This document shows, piece after piece, positions 26,037 through 35,132 of a stretch of DNA of 64,000 bases. Source of the DNA: an uncultured Paracoccaceae bacterium (GTDB lineage Bacteria; Pseudomonadota; Alphaproteobacteria; Rhodobacterales; Rhodobacteraceae); contig CANLEQ010000002.1 of NCBI GenBank assembly GCA_947489705.1, positions 237,928 to 301,927 on the forward strand, given 5' to 3'. The position numbers and the translations under genes were made by a program. How positions within the stretch are numbered: the first letter of the stretch is position 1; each line of letters opens with the position of its first letter. Below the pieces are notes generated by a model. It had not been told where the DNA came from. It saw only the letters and a list, made by a program, of their open reading frames with translations, and made no database searches.

Positions 26037-27098
26037 TCAGATTTCGGACAGGCGCACCCTAGCCCAGCGGGCAGCATCGGCAACGCCTTCGTCGGGGTCC
26101 TGTGTCAGTCCGGCCACAGCCTCCGACAGGTCGGGACGCCCCGAATTGCCGATCGCGTAGCAGACATTGCGCACGAAGCGGTCGCGCCCGATCCGCTTGA
26201 TGGGCGAACCAGCAAAGGCGGCGCGGAACTGCGCGTCGTCGAGCCGCGCCATCCGGGCCAGTTCCGGCGCACGGCGACCGGGCTGCGGCGAGAGGCGCAT
26301 GTCGCGCGCGCGGGTCGCGAACTTGTTCCAGGGACAGATCGCGAGGCAATCGTCGCAGCCGTAGATCCGGTTCCCGAGGCCCGGCCGCAGCGACGGGTCG
26401 ACCGGGCCGCGATGCTCGATCGTCAGATACGAGATGCACCGTGTCGCATCGAGCCGGAAAGGTGCCGGAAACGCATCCGTCGGGCAGATGTCGAGGCACT
26501 TGGTGCAGGAGCCGCACCGCTCGGCCGCGGGCGCGTCCGGGGGCAGATCCAGTGTCGTGAAGATCGCGCCGAGAAACACCCAATTGCCGAGATCGCGCCC
26601 CAGCAGGTTGGTGTGCTTGCCCTGCCAGCCGAGCCCCGCCGCGGCGGCCAGCGGCTTTTCCATCACCGGGGCGGTATCGACGAAGACCTTGATCTCGGCA
26701 TGCTCCCCCGCCGCCTCCAAGAGCCAGCGGCCGACCTTCTTGAGGCGTTTCTTGACCACGTCGTGATAATCGCGCCCCTGCGCGTAGACGCTGACCGCGC
26801 CGCGGTCGGCCAGACCCACATCGTCGAGCGGATCATGCCCGGGCGTATAGCTTTCGGCCAGCATGACGACCGATCGCGCCTCGGGCCAGAGCGTCGCCGG
26901 ATCGCCGCGCCATGCGGTGCGCTCGGCCATCCAGTGCATCTGTCCGTGATGACCCTCGTCGAGGAACCGGCGCAGCCGTCCGGCCGCCTGCGGGATCGCA
27001 TCCGGGCGGCAGACGCCCATCTTGACGAAGCCCGCCTCGAGCGCGAAGGCCTCCAGCCGCCGCTTCAGGGGGGCGCCGCCCTGCTCATCCTCTCGCAT
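26037..27098 (-). CDS. queG: Epoxyqueuosine reductase
   Basis: This 353-residue cobalamin-dependent [4Fe-4S] reductase performs the last step in queuosine tRNA modification. Two cluster motifs are seen: [16 protein letters not shown] and [34 protein letters not shown] and [17 protein letters not shown] are standard QueG N-terminal features. The length is normal. It sits 24 bases after the GST stop in the same direction. Confidence 0.95.
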   Translation of the reverse strand: MREDEQGGAPLKRRLEAFALEAGFVKMGVCRPDAIPQAAGRLRRFLDEGHHGQMHWMAERTAWRGDPATLWPEARSVVMLAESYTPGHDPLDDVGLADRGAVSVYAQGRDYHDVVKKRLKKVGRWLLEAAGEHAEIKVFVDTAPVMEKPLAAAAGLGWQGKHTNLLGRDLGNWVFLGAIFTTLDLPPDAPAAERCGSCTKCLDICPTDAFPAPFRLDATRCISYLTIEHRGPVDPSLRPGLGNRIYGCDDCLAICPWNKFATRARDMRLSPQPGRRAPELARMARLDDAQFRAAFAGSPIKRIGRDRFVRNVCYAIGNSGRPDLSEAVAGLTQDPDEGVADAARWARVRLSEI

Positions 27099-27122
27099 AT
27101 GCGCGCATCCCGACCCCGGCCT

Positions 27123-27788
27123 TCAGAAATCCAGATCGGCGTAATGCGCGGGCGGCGGGAAACCCGGTATCTGGTCGGCGAGAATGTTGCGGAAGGCCGG
27201 GCGCGACTTGATCTTGGCATACCAGTCCTTCACCGTATCCGAGCGGCGCCAATCCACGTCGGAAATGTAGTCGAGCGACGACAGATGCGCGGCGGCGGTG
27301 AAATCGGCCAGGGTCATCTGGTCTCCCGCAAGCCAGCGCCGCTGGTCGAGCAGCCACGCCATGTAGTCGAGATGGAACTTGATGGCCCGGGCGCCCGACT
27401 TGACGGCGGTACTGTCGGGATAGCCCTGCCCCATCATCTTCTTGTTGACCCGCTCGTAGAGCAGCTTCGAGGTCACCTCGCCGAAGAACTTGTCGTCGAA
27501 CCACCCCATCAGCCGCCGCACCTCGTAGCGCCCTTCGGGAGTCGCCGGCATCAGCGCCACGTCGGGATGCAGCTCCTCGAGATATTCGACGATGGCGGTC
27601 GATTCGGAGAGGTGATTTCCGTCGACCCTCAGGATCGGAACCTTGCCGGCGGGATTGCGGCGCAGGAAATCGCCGTCCCTCTCCCAGTATCGCTCCTCGA
27701 CCAGTTCGACCTCGATCCTCTTCTCGGCCAGCACCAGACGCACCTTGCGGCAGAACGGCGATAGCGGGACGTGGAACAGTCGATACAT
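27123..27788 (-). CDS. Glutathione S-transferase family protein
   Basis: This 221-residue cytosolic protein has an N-terminal thioredoxin domain (YRLFHVPLSPFCRKVRLVL, with Ser and Cys in an SPFC motif), the glutathione-binding SESTAIVEYLEE, and an alpha-helical C-terminal domain containing AGDQMTLADFTAAAHLSSLD. The ATG at 27788, with a GAGG site, fits better than an upstream ATG 11 codons earlier. Substrate unknown. Confidence 0.92.
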   Translation of the reverse strand: MYRLFHVPLSPFCRKVRLVLAEKRIEVELVEERYWERDGDFLRRNPAGKVPILRVDGNHLSESTAIVEYLEELHPDVALMPATPEGRYEVRRLMGWFDDKFFGEVTSKLLYERVNKKMMGQGYPDSTAVKSGARAIKFHLDYMAWLLDQRRWLAGDQMTLADFTAAAHLSSLDYISDVDWRRSDTVKDWYAKIKSRPAFRNILADQIPGFPPPAHYADLDF

Positions 27789-27870
27789 TCGGGTGGCCTC
27801 GGGCTCGGTCGGATGACCCACTCCATGCCGTGTCCGCCCCCGGCGTTCAAGTCCGCGACGCCCGCGGCCG

Positions 27871-28596
27871 TTACTGAAAGCATGCCGCGCGGCCGTCGGC
27901 GGCGATCGTGGCGGCGCCGTCGCGGATCGAGCGCGCCCGCCGCTCCACGAAGCCCGAGGGCGCGCTTGCCGAGCGATCCTTGGGGTCGGGCAGGATCGCG
28001 GCGAGACGCGCGGCCTGCTCCGCCGTGAGCGCGGCGGGCGCCACGCCGAAATGGCGCCGTGCCGCCGCCTCGACGCCGAAGATACCCTCGCCGAACTCGG
28101 CCACGTTGAGATAGACTTCGACGATCCGCCGCTTGGTCCAGAACGTCTCGAGCACCGGCGTGATCAGGGCCTCGAGCGCCTTGCGCGGCCAGGACCGGCC
28201 CTGCCAGAGATAGACGTTCTTCACGACCTGCTGGCTGATGGTCGAGGCGCCCCGCGTCCCGCCCGACGTGATGGCGGCCCGTATCGCGCCCAGATCGAAG
28301 CCCCAATGGGTGCAGAAGTTCGCGTCCTCGGCCGCCACGACCGCGCGGGCCATGACCGGCGCCACGTGGTCGATCGCCACCCATTCGTGGTCGAGCCCGC
28401 CCAGCCGGCGCTGCTCGGACAGCATGTAGGGCGTCACGGGCGGGTTCACCACGGCCAGTGCGGCCACCCCGAGAAGCAACAGCGCCACGAGGGCCACGAC
28501 GCCCCGCCCCGCCGACCTCGCGAGGCGACCGGCAGACCAGCGGCGCGCGCGCCCCTGCGGGGGGGCCGCCTTGCGAGCGTTCTTGTTCTTCGCCAT
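27871..28596 (-). CDS. mtgA: Monofunctional biosynthetic peptidoglycan transglycosylase
   Basis: This 241-residue membrane-anchored GT51 enzyme polymerises lipid II into glycan strands. There is one N-terminal helix (VVALVALLLLGVAALAV) after a basic tail, then AVVAAEDANFCTHWGFD with the catalytic Glu, and GASTISQQVVKNVYLW. It starts at 28596; an upstream frame (28632) adds 12 residues that look unlikely. It reads toward the GST gene, 82 bases away. Confidence 0.94.
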   Translation of the reverse strand: MAKNKNARKAAPPQGRARRWSAGRLARSAGRGVVALVALLLLGVAALAVVNPPVTPYMLSEQRRLGGLDHEWVAIDHVAPVMARAVVAAEDANFCTHWGFDLGAIRAAITSGGTRGASTISQQVVKNVYLWQGRSWPRKALEALITPVLETFWTKRRIVEVYLNVAEFGEGIFGVEAAARRHFGVAPAALTAEQAARLAAILPDPKDRSASAPSGFVERRARSIRDGAATIAADGRAACFQ

Positions 28597-28645
28597 GCCG
28601 ACCCTTTGCCGCCAGAGCCCGGCGCGGGTCAAGCGGGCTCACGCG

Positions 28646-28670
28646 AAAAGGGCGCGCCGATGGCCCGCCC
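28646..28670 (-). terminator. Rho-independent terminator of the HU gene
   Basis: On the minus strand GGGCGGGCC (28670-28662) pairs with GGCGCGCCC (28658-28650), with one mismatch, around a three-base loop, followed by TTTT (28649-28646). It lies 55 bases after the HU stop, between HU and mtgA. Confidence 0.75.
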
Positions 28671-28724
28671 CTTGTTCGTCATTCTGGCCTCGGGCTTCGG
28701 GACAACCCCGCCCCCGGGATCGGA

Positions 28725-29015
28725 TCAGCCGTTGACGCTGTCCTTGAGGGCCTTGGCGATCGTCATCTTCACGACCTTGTCGGCATCCTTCTTGATCTGC
28801 TCGCCGGTGGCGGGGTTGCGCACCATGCGTTCGGGGCGCTCGCGGCAATAGATCTTGCCGACGCCCGGCAGGGTGACGGCACCGCCATTCGACACTTCTT
28901 CGGTGATCACGTCGGTGATCGCGTCCAGCGCCTCGCCGGCCGCCTTCTTGTCGCTGTCCATCTTTTCGGCCAGCGCGGCGACAAGTTGGGTCTTGGTCAT
29001 GGGTTTGGTTGCCAT
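28725..29015 (-). CDS. HU-family DNA-binding protein
   Basis: This 96-residue nucleoid protein has a KTQLVAALAEKM start, the DNA-wrapping arm region around RERPERMVRNPATGEQI and a C-terminal helix VVKMTIAKALKDSV. It differs from the standard HU arm (usually GRNPKTG) in having MVRNPATG. It is expressed from its own promoter (29016-29143) and stops at a terminator. It could be HU or the IHF-like subgroup; the arm sequence favours HU. Confidence 0.92.
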   Translation of the reverse strand: MATKPMTKTQLVAALAEKMDSDKKAAGEALDAITDVITEEVSNGGAVTLPGVGKIYCRERPERMVRNPATGEQIKKDADKVVKMTIAKALKDSVNG

Positions 29016-29143
29016 CTTCGGTCTCCTCGACAGGGTTCTTGGCGTTCTAACGCGGCATTTACGGCCACATATCGGCGCAACACAACGCCTAGTGGCAACG
29101 AGGTCAAGGAAAACAAGGCGTTCGGCGCGGATAAACGCCTATT

Positions 29144-30013
29144 TTACACTCGTCGGCGCCAAATCACCCGCGAAAGGCCCGCCAGAACGATCAAAAGCAG
29201 ACCGCCCGCCGCCACCGGCGTGATCGGATCGCCGAAGATCGCGACGCTCAGGACCGCCGCCATGACGAGCTGGCTGTAGATCAGCGGCGCGAGAAGGCCG
29301 GTCGATCCGATCGACAGCGCGATGATCGCCAGCAGGTTGCCCGTCCCCGAAGCCAGACCCGACCCGACGAGCAGCCCCGGCACCTGCGGCCAGAGCGGGA
29401 CGGCATCCGCGATCGCCAGGGGCGTCAGCACCACGAGCCCCGAGACCAGCTGCCCCGCCAGTTGCGACAGCGGCCGGCCGATCCGCGCGGTGGCCCGCGT
29501 CGCGGTGATGTAGCTGCCGTAGAAACACCCTGCGAGCACCGCCCAGCCGATCCCCGGCGCCATCCCGAAGCCCGGCCGCACGACCAGAAGCACGCCCGCA
29601 AATCCCAGCGCGACCGCGAGCCAGTCCGACCGCCGCACCGCCTCGCCGAGCACCACCCGCGCCAGCACCAGCGACACGAACGGCGCGATGAAGAACGCGC
29701 CGAACACGTCGGCCAGCGGCACTTCGGTCAGCGCGCGAGTGATGCAGCCGATGCCGCCCGCGATCAGCGCTCCGCGCAGGGCCGCCGCGGCCAGGAACGC
29801 GCGGTGCGGCCGCCAGCTTCGCGCGAGGCAGAGCGCGATCGGCAGGACGAGCACGCTGCCCACCACAAAGCGCCACCAGGCGAGCGTCGCCACCCCGTGC
29901 GTCGACGCGTTCGCCGCGGCCTTGTTGAACGTGTCGCCCACCGGGATCAGCGACATGGCAAGCACCATGACGGCCACCGCGCCAAGCTCGCGGCCGGGGG
30001 GCGTGGCGGTCAC
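29144..30013 (-). CDS. DMT-superfamily (EamA) transporter
   Basis: This 289-residue inner-membrane protein has about ten helices and EamA repeats; SLIPVGDTFNKAAA opens repeat one and YGSYITATRATARIG repeat two. It overlaps the amn stop by four bases (ATGA), so it is co-translated with AMP nucleosidase. This suggests export of a nucleotide degradation product, which is inferred only from the overlap. Confidence 0.88.
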   Translation of the reverse strand: MTATPPGRELGAVAVMVLAMSLIPVGDTFNKAAANASTHGVATLAWWRFVVGSVLVLPIALCLARSWRPHRAFLAAAALRGALIAGGIGCITRALTEVPLADVFGAFFIAPFVSLVLARVVLGEAVRRSDWLAVALGFAGVLLVVRPGFGMAPGIGWAVLAGCFYGSYITATRATARIGRPLSQLAGQLVSGLVVLTPLAIADAVPLWPQVPGLLVGSGLASGTGNLLAIIALSIGSTGLLAPLIYSQLVMAAVLSVAIFGDPITPVAAGGLLLIVLAGLSRVIWRRRV

Positions 30014-31491
30014 AGGAACGCCGTTTCCTCGAACGACCTGAGCTTGCGCGAATGGATGCGCTCAAGCGGCATCTCGCGGATGATCTCCATTGCGCGCACC
30101 CCGATCAGCAGGTGGCGCGCCACTTGCGTCTTGTAGAAATCCGACGCCATGCCGGGCAGCTTCAGCTCGCCGTGGAGCGGCTTGTCGCTGACGCAGAGCA
30201 GCGTGCCGTAGGGCACGCGGAACCGGAACCCGTTGGCCGCGATCGTGGCGCTTTCCATGTCGAGCGCCACGGCCCGCGACTGGCTCAGGCGCTGCACGGG
30301 CCCCGAATGCTCGCGCAGCTCCCAGTTGCGGTTGTCGATCGTGGCGACGGTGCCGGTGCGCATGATGCGCTTGAGCTCGTAGCCCTCGAGCTTGGTCACG
30401 CCCTCGACCGCATCCTCGAGCGCGATCTGCACCTCGGCCAGTGCCGGGATCGGCACCCAGACCGGCAGATCGTCGTCGAGCACGTGATCCTCGCGCAGAT
30501 AGCCGTGCGCCAGGACGAAATCGCCCAGCCGTTGTGAATTCCTGAGGCCCGCACAATGCCCCACCATCAGCCAGGCATGCGGGCGCAGCACCGCGATATG
30601 GTCGGTCGCCGTCTTGGCGTTCGACGGGCCGATGCCGATATTGACCATCGTGACGCCCTGACCGTTCTCGCGCAGCAGGTGATAGGTCGGCATCTGCGGC
30701 ATCTTGGCCGGCACCTGCATGGGCGCGTCGGGATCGGTGATCCGCTGGTTGCCCGGCCCCACGAACGCGGTATAGCCACTTTCGGGATCGGCCAGCGCGG
30801 CGCGGGCATAGGCCTCGAATTCCTCGATGTAGAACTGGTAGTTGGTGAAGAGGACGTGGTTCTGGAAATGCGCCGCGTCGGTGGCGGTGTAATGCGACAG
30901 CCGTGCCAGCGAATAGTCGATCCGCTGCGCCGTGAAGGGTGCCAGCGGCCGCGACCCGTCGGGATGGCGGAAATTCTGGCCGTTTACGATGTCGTCATGC
31001 GTGGTCGCGAGGTCCGGCACGTCGAAGATGTCGCGGAGCGTGAAATCCATCACCCCGTCCTGCGGCACGGTCAGCGACGGATCGCTCGCCACCGCGAAAT
31101 GAACCGGCATCGGCGTCTGCGACGGGCCGATCACCACGGGCACGTTCTGGTTTTCGAGCAGGAACTTCAGCTGCTGACGCAGGTAATTGCCGAACAGGTC
31201 GGGCCGCGTGATGGTGGTGGAATAGACGCCGGGTTCCGCCACGTGCCCGAAGCTCAGCCGGCTGTCGGTCGTCGCATAGCTGGTCGAGGTCATGCGGATC
31301 TCGGGGTAGTAGGCCCGGAACCGCGACGCGGGAACGCCGCCCGTCAGGGCTTCCGCGAATTTCTCGCACAGGAAGGTGGCCGACTGCAGATAGATCTCCT
31401 CGAGCCGTTCGACCGCCGCCACCGGATCGGTGAAGACATGCGGCTGCGGCGCGTCGGGCGATTCGATCGGCAGGCTCTCTGGATGGGACAT
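30010..31491 (-). CDS. amn: AMP nucleosidase
   Basis: This 493-residue enzyme hydrolyses AMP to adenine and ribose 5-phosphate. The C-terminal nucleosidase domain has VTMVNIGIGPSNAKTATDH, LMVGHCAGLRNSQRLGDF, AVALDMESATIAANGFRF and TLLCVSDKPLHGELKLPG, all characteristic. The N-terminal regulatory part is full-length. The ATG at 31491 follows AGGAGCGCC; upstream frame extensions are not protein-like. It is the first gene of a two-gene unit with the DMT transporter. Confidence 0.93.
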   Translation of the reverse strand: MSHPESLPIESPDAPQPHVFTDPVAAVERLEEIYLQSATFLCEKFAEALTGGVPASRFRAYYPEIRMTSTSYATTDSRLSFGHVAEPGVYSTTITRPDLFGNYLRQQLKFLLENQNVPVVIGPSQTPMPVHFAVASDPSLTVPQDGVMDFTLRDIFDVPDLATTHDDIVNGQNFRHPDGSRPLAPFTAQRIDYSLARLSHYTATDAAHFQNHVLFTNYQFYIEEFEAYARAALADPESGYTAFVGPGNQRITDPDAPMQVPAKMPQMPTYHLLRENGQGVTMVNIGIGPSNAKTATDHIAVLRPHAWLMVGHCAGLRNSQRLGDFVLAHGYLREDHVLDDDLPVWVPIPALAEVQIALEDAVEGVTKLEGYELKRIMRTGTVATIDNRNWELREHSGPVQRLSQSRAVALDMESATIAANGFRFRVPYGTLLCVSDKPLHGELKLPGMASDFYKTQVARHLLIGVRAMEIIREMPLERIHSRKLRSFEETAFL

Positions 31492-31683
31492 TTGGCGCTC
31501 CTGAACTTGTTCCGGCCTTAGCGAAAAGACGCTGCTCCCACAAGCCGCCGTGCCACGGGACGCAAGCCGGGGCCGCCGTTCCGGCCTTGTTATGCTGGGC
31601 CCGCCGCGCCGATCCTGCCCGCCATCCGCACCAAGCGGCGTTCTCGCACGCCTCCCCGCAAGGCCGAAGCGGAGAGCCTTGCC

Positions 31684-32124
31684 ATGACCGCCGCGCCACG
31701 CCAAATTCCCCCCATGGAAAGTCTCGACCGTTTCGTCACCGCCCAGGACCAGACATATCCGACCGCCCGCCGCGAGGTGCTCGCCGGGCACAAGGCATCG
31801 CACTGGATCTGGTACATCTATCCGCAACTGCGCGGGCTCGGCCGGTCCGAGATGTCGCGCCGCTACGGCATCGCCGATCTCGACGAGGCGGCGGCCTATC
31901 TCGCCCACCCCGTTCTCGGGCCGCGCCTCATCGAGATGTTCGAGATCCTGCTCGAGCACCACCGCGCGATGGACCCCGCAGACATCTTCGGCGATCTCGA
32001 CGCGGCCAAGGTCCGGAGCTCGGCCACGCTCTTCGCCCACGTCGAGGGCGCGCCGGACATCTTCGACCGCGTGATCGATGTCTTCTACGACGAGCCCTGC
32101 CCCGCGACGCTGGACCGGCTTTGA
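31684..32124 (+). CDS. DUF1810 family protein
   Basis: This 146-residue cytoplasmic protein of unknown function belongs to DUF1810. It contains RFVTAQDQTYPTARREVLAG, HWIWYIYPQLRGLGRSEMSR, GPRLIEMFEILL and VRSSATLFAHV. A start 10 codons further in (31714) is also possible. Its stop overlaps the next gene (TTGA). Confidence 0.85.
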   Translation: MTAAPRQIPPMESLDRFVTAQDQTYPTARREVLAGHKASHWIWYIYPQLRGLGRSEMSRRYGIADLDEAAAYLAHPVLGPRLIEMFEILLEHHRAMDPADIFGDLDAAKVRSSATLFAHVEGAPDIFDRVIDVFYDEPCPATLDRL

Positions 32125-32978
32125 ACCTTCTGTCCTTCGGCCACGGTTACTCGGCGCGCGCGCTGGCACCGCTTCTGCTGGCGCGGGGGTGGCGGATCAC
32201 GGGCACCACGCGGGCGCCTGGCAAGACCCGAGACATCGCCTCCACGGGCGTCGTGCCGCGCATCTTTCCCGGCGACGACGTGACGGCCGACATCGCGGCG
32301 GCGACGCATGTCCTGATCTCGGCCGGGCCGGACGAGGACGGCGATCCGGTCCTGCGCGCCTGCGGGCCCGCCATCGCCCGCGCGGCGCCGAACCTGCTCT
32401 GGGTCGGGTATCTCTCGACCACCGGCGTCTATGGCGATCATGGCGGCGGCTGGGTCGACGAGGAGACGCCGCTCGCCCCCTCGACCGCGCGCGGCGCCGC
32501 ACGGGTCCGGGCGGAGGCGGCATGGCAGGCCCTCGCGCGGGAATGCGGTCTGCCGCTGCACATCTTCCGGCTGGCCGGGATCTACGGTCCCGGACGCGGT
32601 CCCTTCGCCAAGGTCCGTGCGGGCACGGCCCGGCGGATCGTGAAGCCCGGCCAGGTCTTCAGCCGCATCCATGTCGACGACATCGCGCAGATCCTCGCCG
32701 CCTCGATCGCGCGGCCACGCCCGGGCGCGATCTACAACCTCTGCGACGACGATCCGGCCCCGCCGCAGGACGTGATCGGCCATGCCGCGGACCTTCTGGG
32801 CCTGCCGCGTCCGCCCGAAGTCGCGTTCGACGAGGCCGACCTTTCGCCCATGGCGCGCAGTTTCTACGCGGAATCGAAGCGGGTACGGAACGACCGCGTG
32901 AAGCGCGAGCTGGGCGTCGCCCTGATCCACCCCGATTACCGCCACGGCCTCATGGCCCTTCTGGACGAAGGCGGCTGA
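32121..32978 (+). CDS. NAD(P)-binding SDR-family epimerase-like protein (YeeZ type)
   Basis: This 285-residue protein has an N-terminal Rossmann motif, LSFGHGYSARAL, rather than the usual GATGFIG, as in YeeZ-like atypical SDRs. STTGVYGDHGGGWVDE and IYGPGRGPFAKV follow, and SRIHVDDIAQIL ends the domain. It starts at TTG (32121), overlapping the DUF1810 stop by four bases. Reaction unknown; the family is annotated as nucleoside-diphosphate-sugar epimerases. Confidence 0.85.
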   Translation: MNLLSFGHGYSARALAPLLLARGWRITGTTRAPGKTRDIASTGVVPRIFPGDDVTADIAAATHVLISAGPDEDGDPVLRACGPAIARAAPNLLWVGYLSTTGVYGDHGGGWVDEETPLAPSTARGAARVRAEAAWQALARECGLPLHIFRLAGIYGPGRGPFAKVRAGTARRIVKPGQVFSRIHVDDIAQILAASIARPRPGAIYNLCDDDPAPPQDVIGHAADLLGLPRPPEVAFDEADLSPMARSFYAESKRVRNDRVKRELGVALIHPDYRHGLMALLDEGG

Positions 32979-33020
32979 CCATGGCATGACGCGCGAGCTT
33001 TGCCTGCGCAAACGCAACGG

Positions 33021-33039
33021 GCGCCTCATTGGCGCCCCA
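33021..33039. terminator. Short hairpin between SDR and ktr genes
   Basis: GGGCGCC (33021-33027) and GGCGCCC (33033-33039) form a perfect seven-base-pair stem around TCATT in the 32979-33081 region. It has no T-tract but is the only structure between the SDR stop and the trkA-type start. Confidence 0.45.
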
Positions 33040-33081
33040 ACCGGATCCCGCATCCGCGCGGATCCGACAAGGAACAGCAAG

Positions 33082-33741
33082 ATGTCCCCCAAACACGGAA
33101 GTTTCGTCGTCGTCGGGCTCGGCAATTTCGGCAGCACCGTCGCCACCGAACTGGCCCGGTTCGACAATTACGTCATCGGCATCGACCGCGACGAATCGCG
33201 CGTCTCGCTCGTGGCCGAACAGCTGAACCAGGCCCTGATCCTCGATGCGCGCGACGACGACGCGCTGCGCGATGCGGGCGTGGCGGATTGCCATACCGGC
33301 CTCGTCGCGATGGGCACCGATCTCGAATCCAGCGTCCTCGCGACGATGAACCTCAAGCTCATCGGGATCGAGACGATCTGGGCCAAGGCGACGTCCAAGA
33401 CGCATCACCGCATCCTGTCGCGCCTGGGCGTGAACCGCGTCATCCATCCCGAGGTCGAGGTGGGCCGCCAGGTCGCGCAGATGCTGCACAACCCGCTCGT
33501 CCGCGACTTCGTGACGCTCGGCAACGGCTATCACGTGGTGAACCTAACCGTTCCCGACGAACTCGACGACGCGCCGCTCGACGATCTCAAGCTGCGCAAG
33601 TTCGACCTGCGCTGCGTCGGCGTCATGCGCGGCACCGAGTTCGTGGGCCGCGAGGGGGACGGCATCGTCATCAAGAGCGACGACAGGCTGATGCTGCTCG
33701 GCCGGCGCGCCGACCTTCGCAACTTCACCTCCAGCCTCTGA
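33082..33741 (+). CDS. TrkA/KtrA-family K+ channel regulatory subunit
   Basis: This 219-residue cytoplasmic RCK protein has the N-terminal Rossmann motif VVGLGNFGSTVATELARF, an ID-acidic end (VIGIDRDE), and a C-terminal TrkA_C domain (RKFDLRCVGVMR...DDRLMLLGRRADL). A single RCK pair of this length is typical of KtrA. It opens the ion cluster and gates the membrane partner that follows, overlapping by one base (TGATG). It responds to nucleotide binding in known relatives. Confidence 0.93.
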   Translation: MSPKHGSFVVVGLGNFGSTVATELARFDNYVIGIDRDESRVSLVAEQLNQALILDARDDDALRDAGVADCHTGLVAMGTDLESSVLATMNLKLIGIETIWAKATSKTHHRILSRLGVNRVIHPEVEVGRQVAQMLHNPLVRDFVTLGNGYHVVNLTVPDELDDAPLDDLKLRKFDLRCVGVMRGTEFVGREGDGIVIKSDDRLMLLGRRADLRNFTSSL

Positions 33742-35069
33742 TGCTCTCCCTCCGCTGGTTCAGGGCCCTTCCGCCGCCGGGAATGCTGGCGTGCTTCTAC
33801 GCCATCTTCATCACGATCGGCGCGCTGACGCTCTGGCTGCCGTGGATGCATACCGGCCTGGTCAGCTTCGACGACGCTCTCTTCACCTCGGTCTCGGCCG
33901 TGACCGTGACCGGGCTGATCGTGGTCGATACCGGATCGGCCTTCACCATCCCCGGACAGATCGTCATCGCGATCCTGATCCAGATGGGCGGGCTGGGGCT
34001 CATGACCTTCGCGGTGTTGCTGCTTTCGGCCCTCGGCATTTCCATCGGCATGCCGCAACGGGTCATCCTGCGCGAGGAACTCAACCAGACGTCGATGTCG
34101 GATCTCGGCCGTCTCGTGCGCCTGATCCTCATCGTCGCGGTCGCGGTCGAAGCGGTGGGAGCGGTGTTGCTCGCCTTCGTCTTCGTCCCCGAAGAGGGGT
34201 GGGCGCTTGGATTGTGGCATGCGGTCTTCCACTCGGTCTCGGCCTTCAACAATGCCGGGTTCTCGACCTTCCCCAACTCTCTCATGAACTATGCGGGCAA
34301 CCTGCTGGTGACCGTCACCGTCTGTTCGATGTTCATCATCAGCGGCCTCGGATTCGTCGTCATCTCGGAACTGCTGCAAAAGCGCGACTGGACGCGCCTG
34401 TCCATGCATTCCAAGCTGATGCTGTCGGGCACCGCCGTTCTGATCGTGCTGGGCTGGGCGCTCTTCGCGATGCTGGAATGGAGCAATCCCGGCACGCTGG
34501 GCAGCCTCGGGAGCGTCGCCGACAGGTTGACCGCGAGCTTCTTTCAAGGCGTCACGCCGCGCACCGCCGGCTTCAACAGCATCGACACCACGCAGATGCG
34601 CGATTCGACCGCCCTCATGACGATCGCGCTGATGCTGATCGGGGGGGGATCGACCTCGACCGCGGGCGGCATCAAGGTGACCACGGCGATCGTCCTGGTG
34701 CTGGGAACGATCGCGTTCTTCCGCCGCTCGACGCAGCTCACCGCATTCGGCCGGTCGATCGCCACGCGCGAGGTGATGAAGGTCATGGCCCTCACCACCG
34801 TCAGCATCCTGGTGGTCTTCCTGAGCTTCTTCGCGCTCACGATCTTCCAGGAGACCGAGTTCCTGATCCTCGGCTTCGAGGTCGCCTCGGCCTTCGGCAC
34901 GGTCGGCCTGTCGATGGGCGCCACGCTCGATCTCAATCCCTTCGGGCGCGTCGTGATCATGATTGTGATGTTCCTCGGCCGGGTGGGGCCGCTGGCGCTG
35001 GGCTTCTTCCTCGCGACGCGGGTGACGCCGCGGGTCCGCTATCCCGCCGGTCAGATCCATCTGGGCTAG
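33741..35069 (+). CDS. TrkH/KtrB-family K+ transporter
   Basis: This 442-residue inner-membrane K+ channel-like protein has four P-loops whose glycines (VTVTGL, FNNAGFS, RTAGFN, FGTVGLSMG) form the potassium filter. About eight membrane helices plus four pore helices fit KtrB. It imports K+, with the TrkA-type protein upstream as gate. The ATG overlaps the previous stop (TGATG). Confidence 0.93.
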   Translation: MLSLRWFRALPPPGMLACFYAIFITIGALTLWLPWMHTGLVSFDDALFTSVSAVTVTGLIVVDTGSAFTIPGQIVIAILIQMGGLGLMTFAVLLLSALGISIGMPQRVILREELNQTSMSDLGRLVRLILIVAVAVEAVGAVLLAFVFVPEEGWALGLWHAVFHSVSAFNNAGFSTFPNSLMNYAGNLLVTVTVCSMFIISGLGFVVISELLQKRDWTRLSMHSKLMLSGTAVLIVLGWALFAMLEWSNPGTLGSLGSVADRLTASFFQGVTPRTAGFNSIDTTQMRDSTALMTIALMLIGGGSTSTAGGIKVTTAIVLVLGTIAFFRRSTQLTAFGRSIATREVMKVMALTTVSILVVFLSFFALTIFQETEFLILGFEVASAFGTVGLSMGATLDLNPFGRVVIMIVMFLGRVGPLALGFFLATRVTPRVRYPAGQIHLG

Positions 35070-35132
35070 CTTCGCCTTGCTTGCCGCGACACGCCGCCCC
35101 ATATCACGCGCGTCTGACATCACGGGATCGCC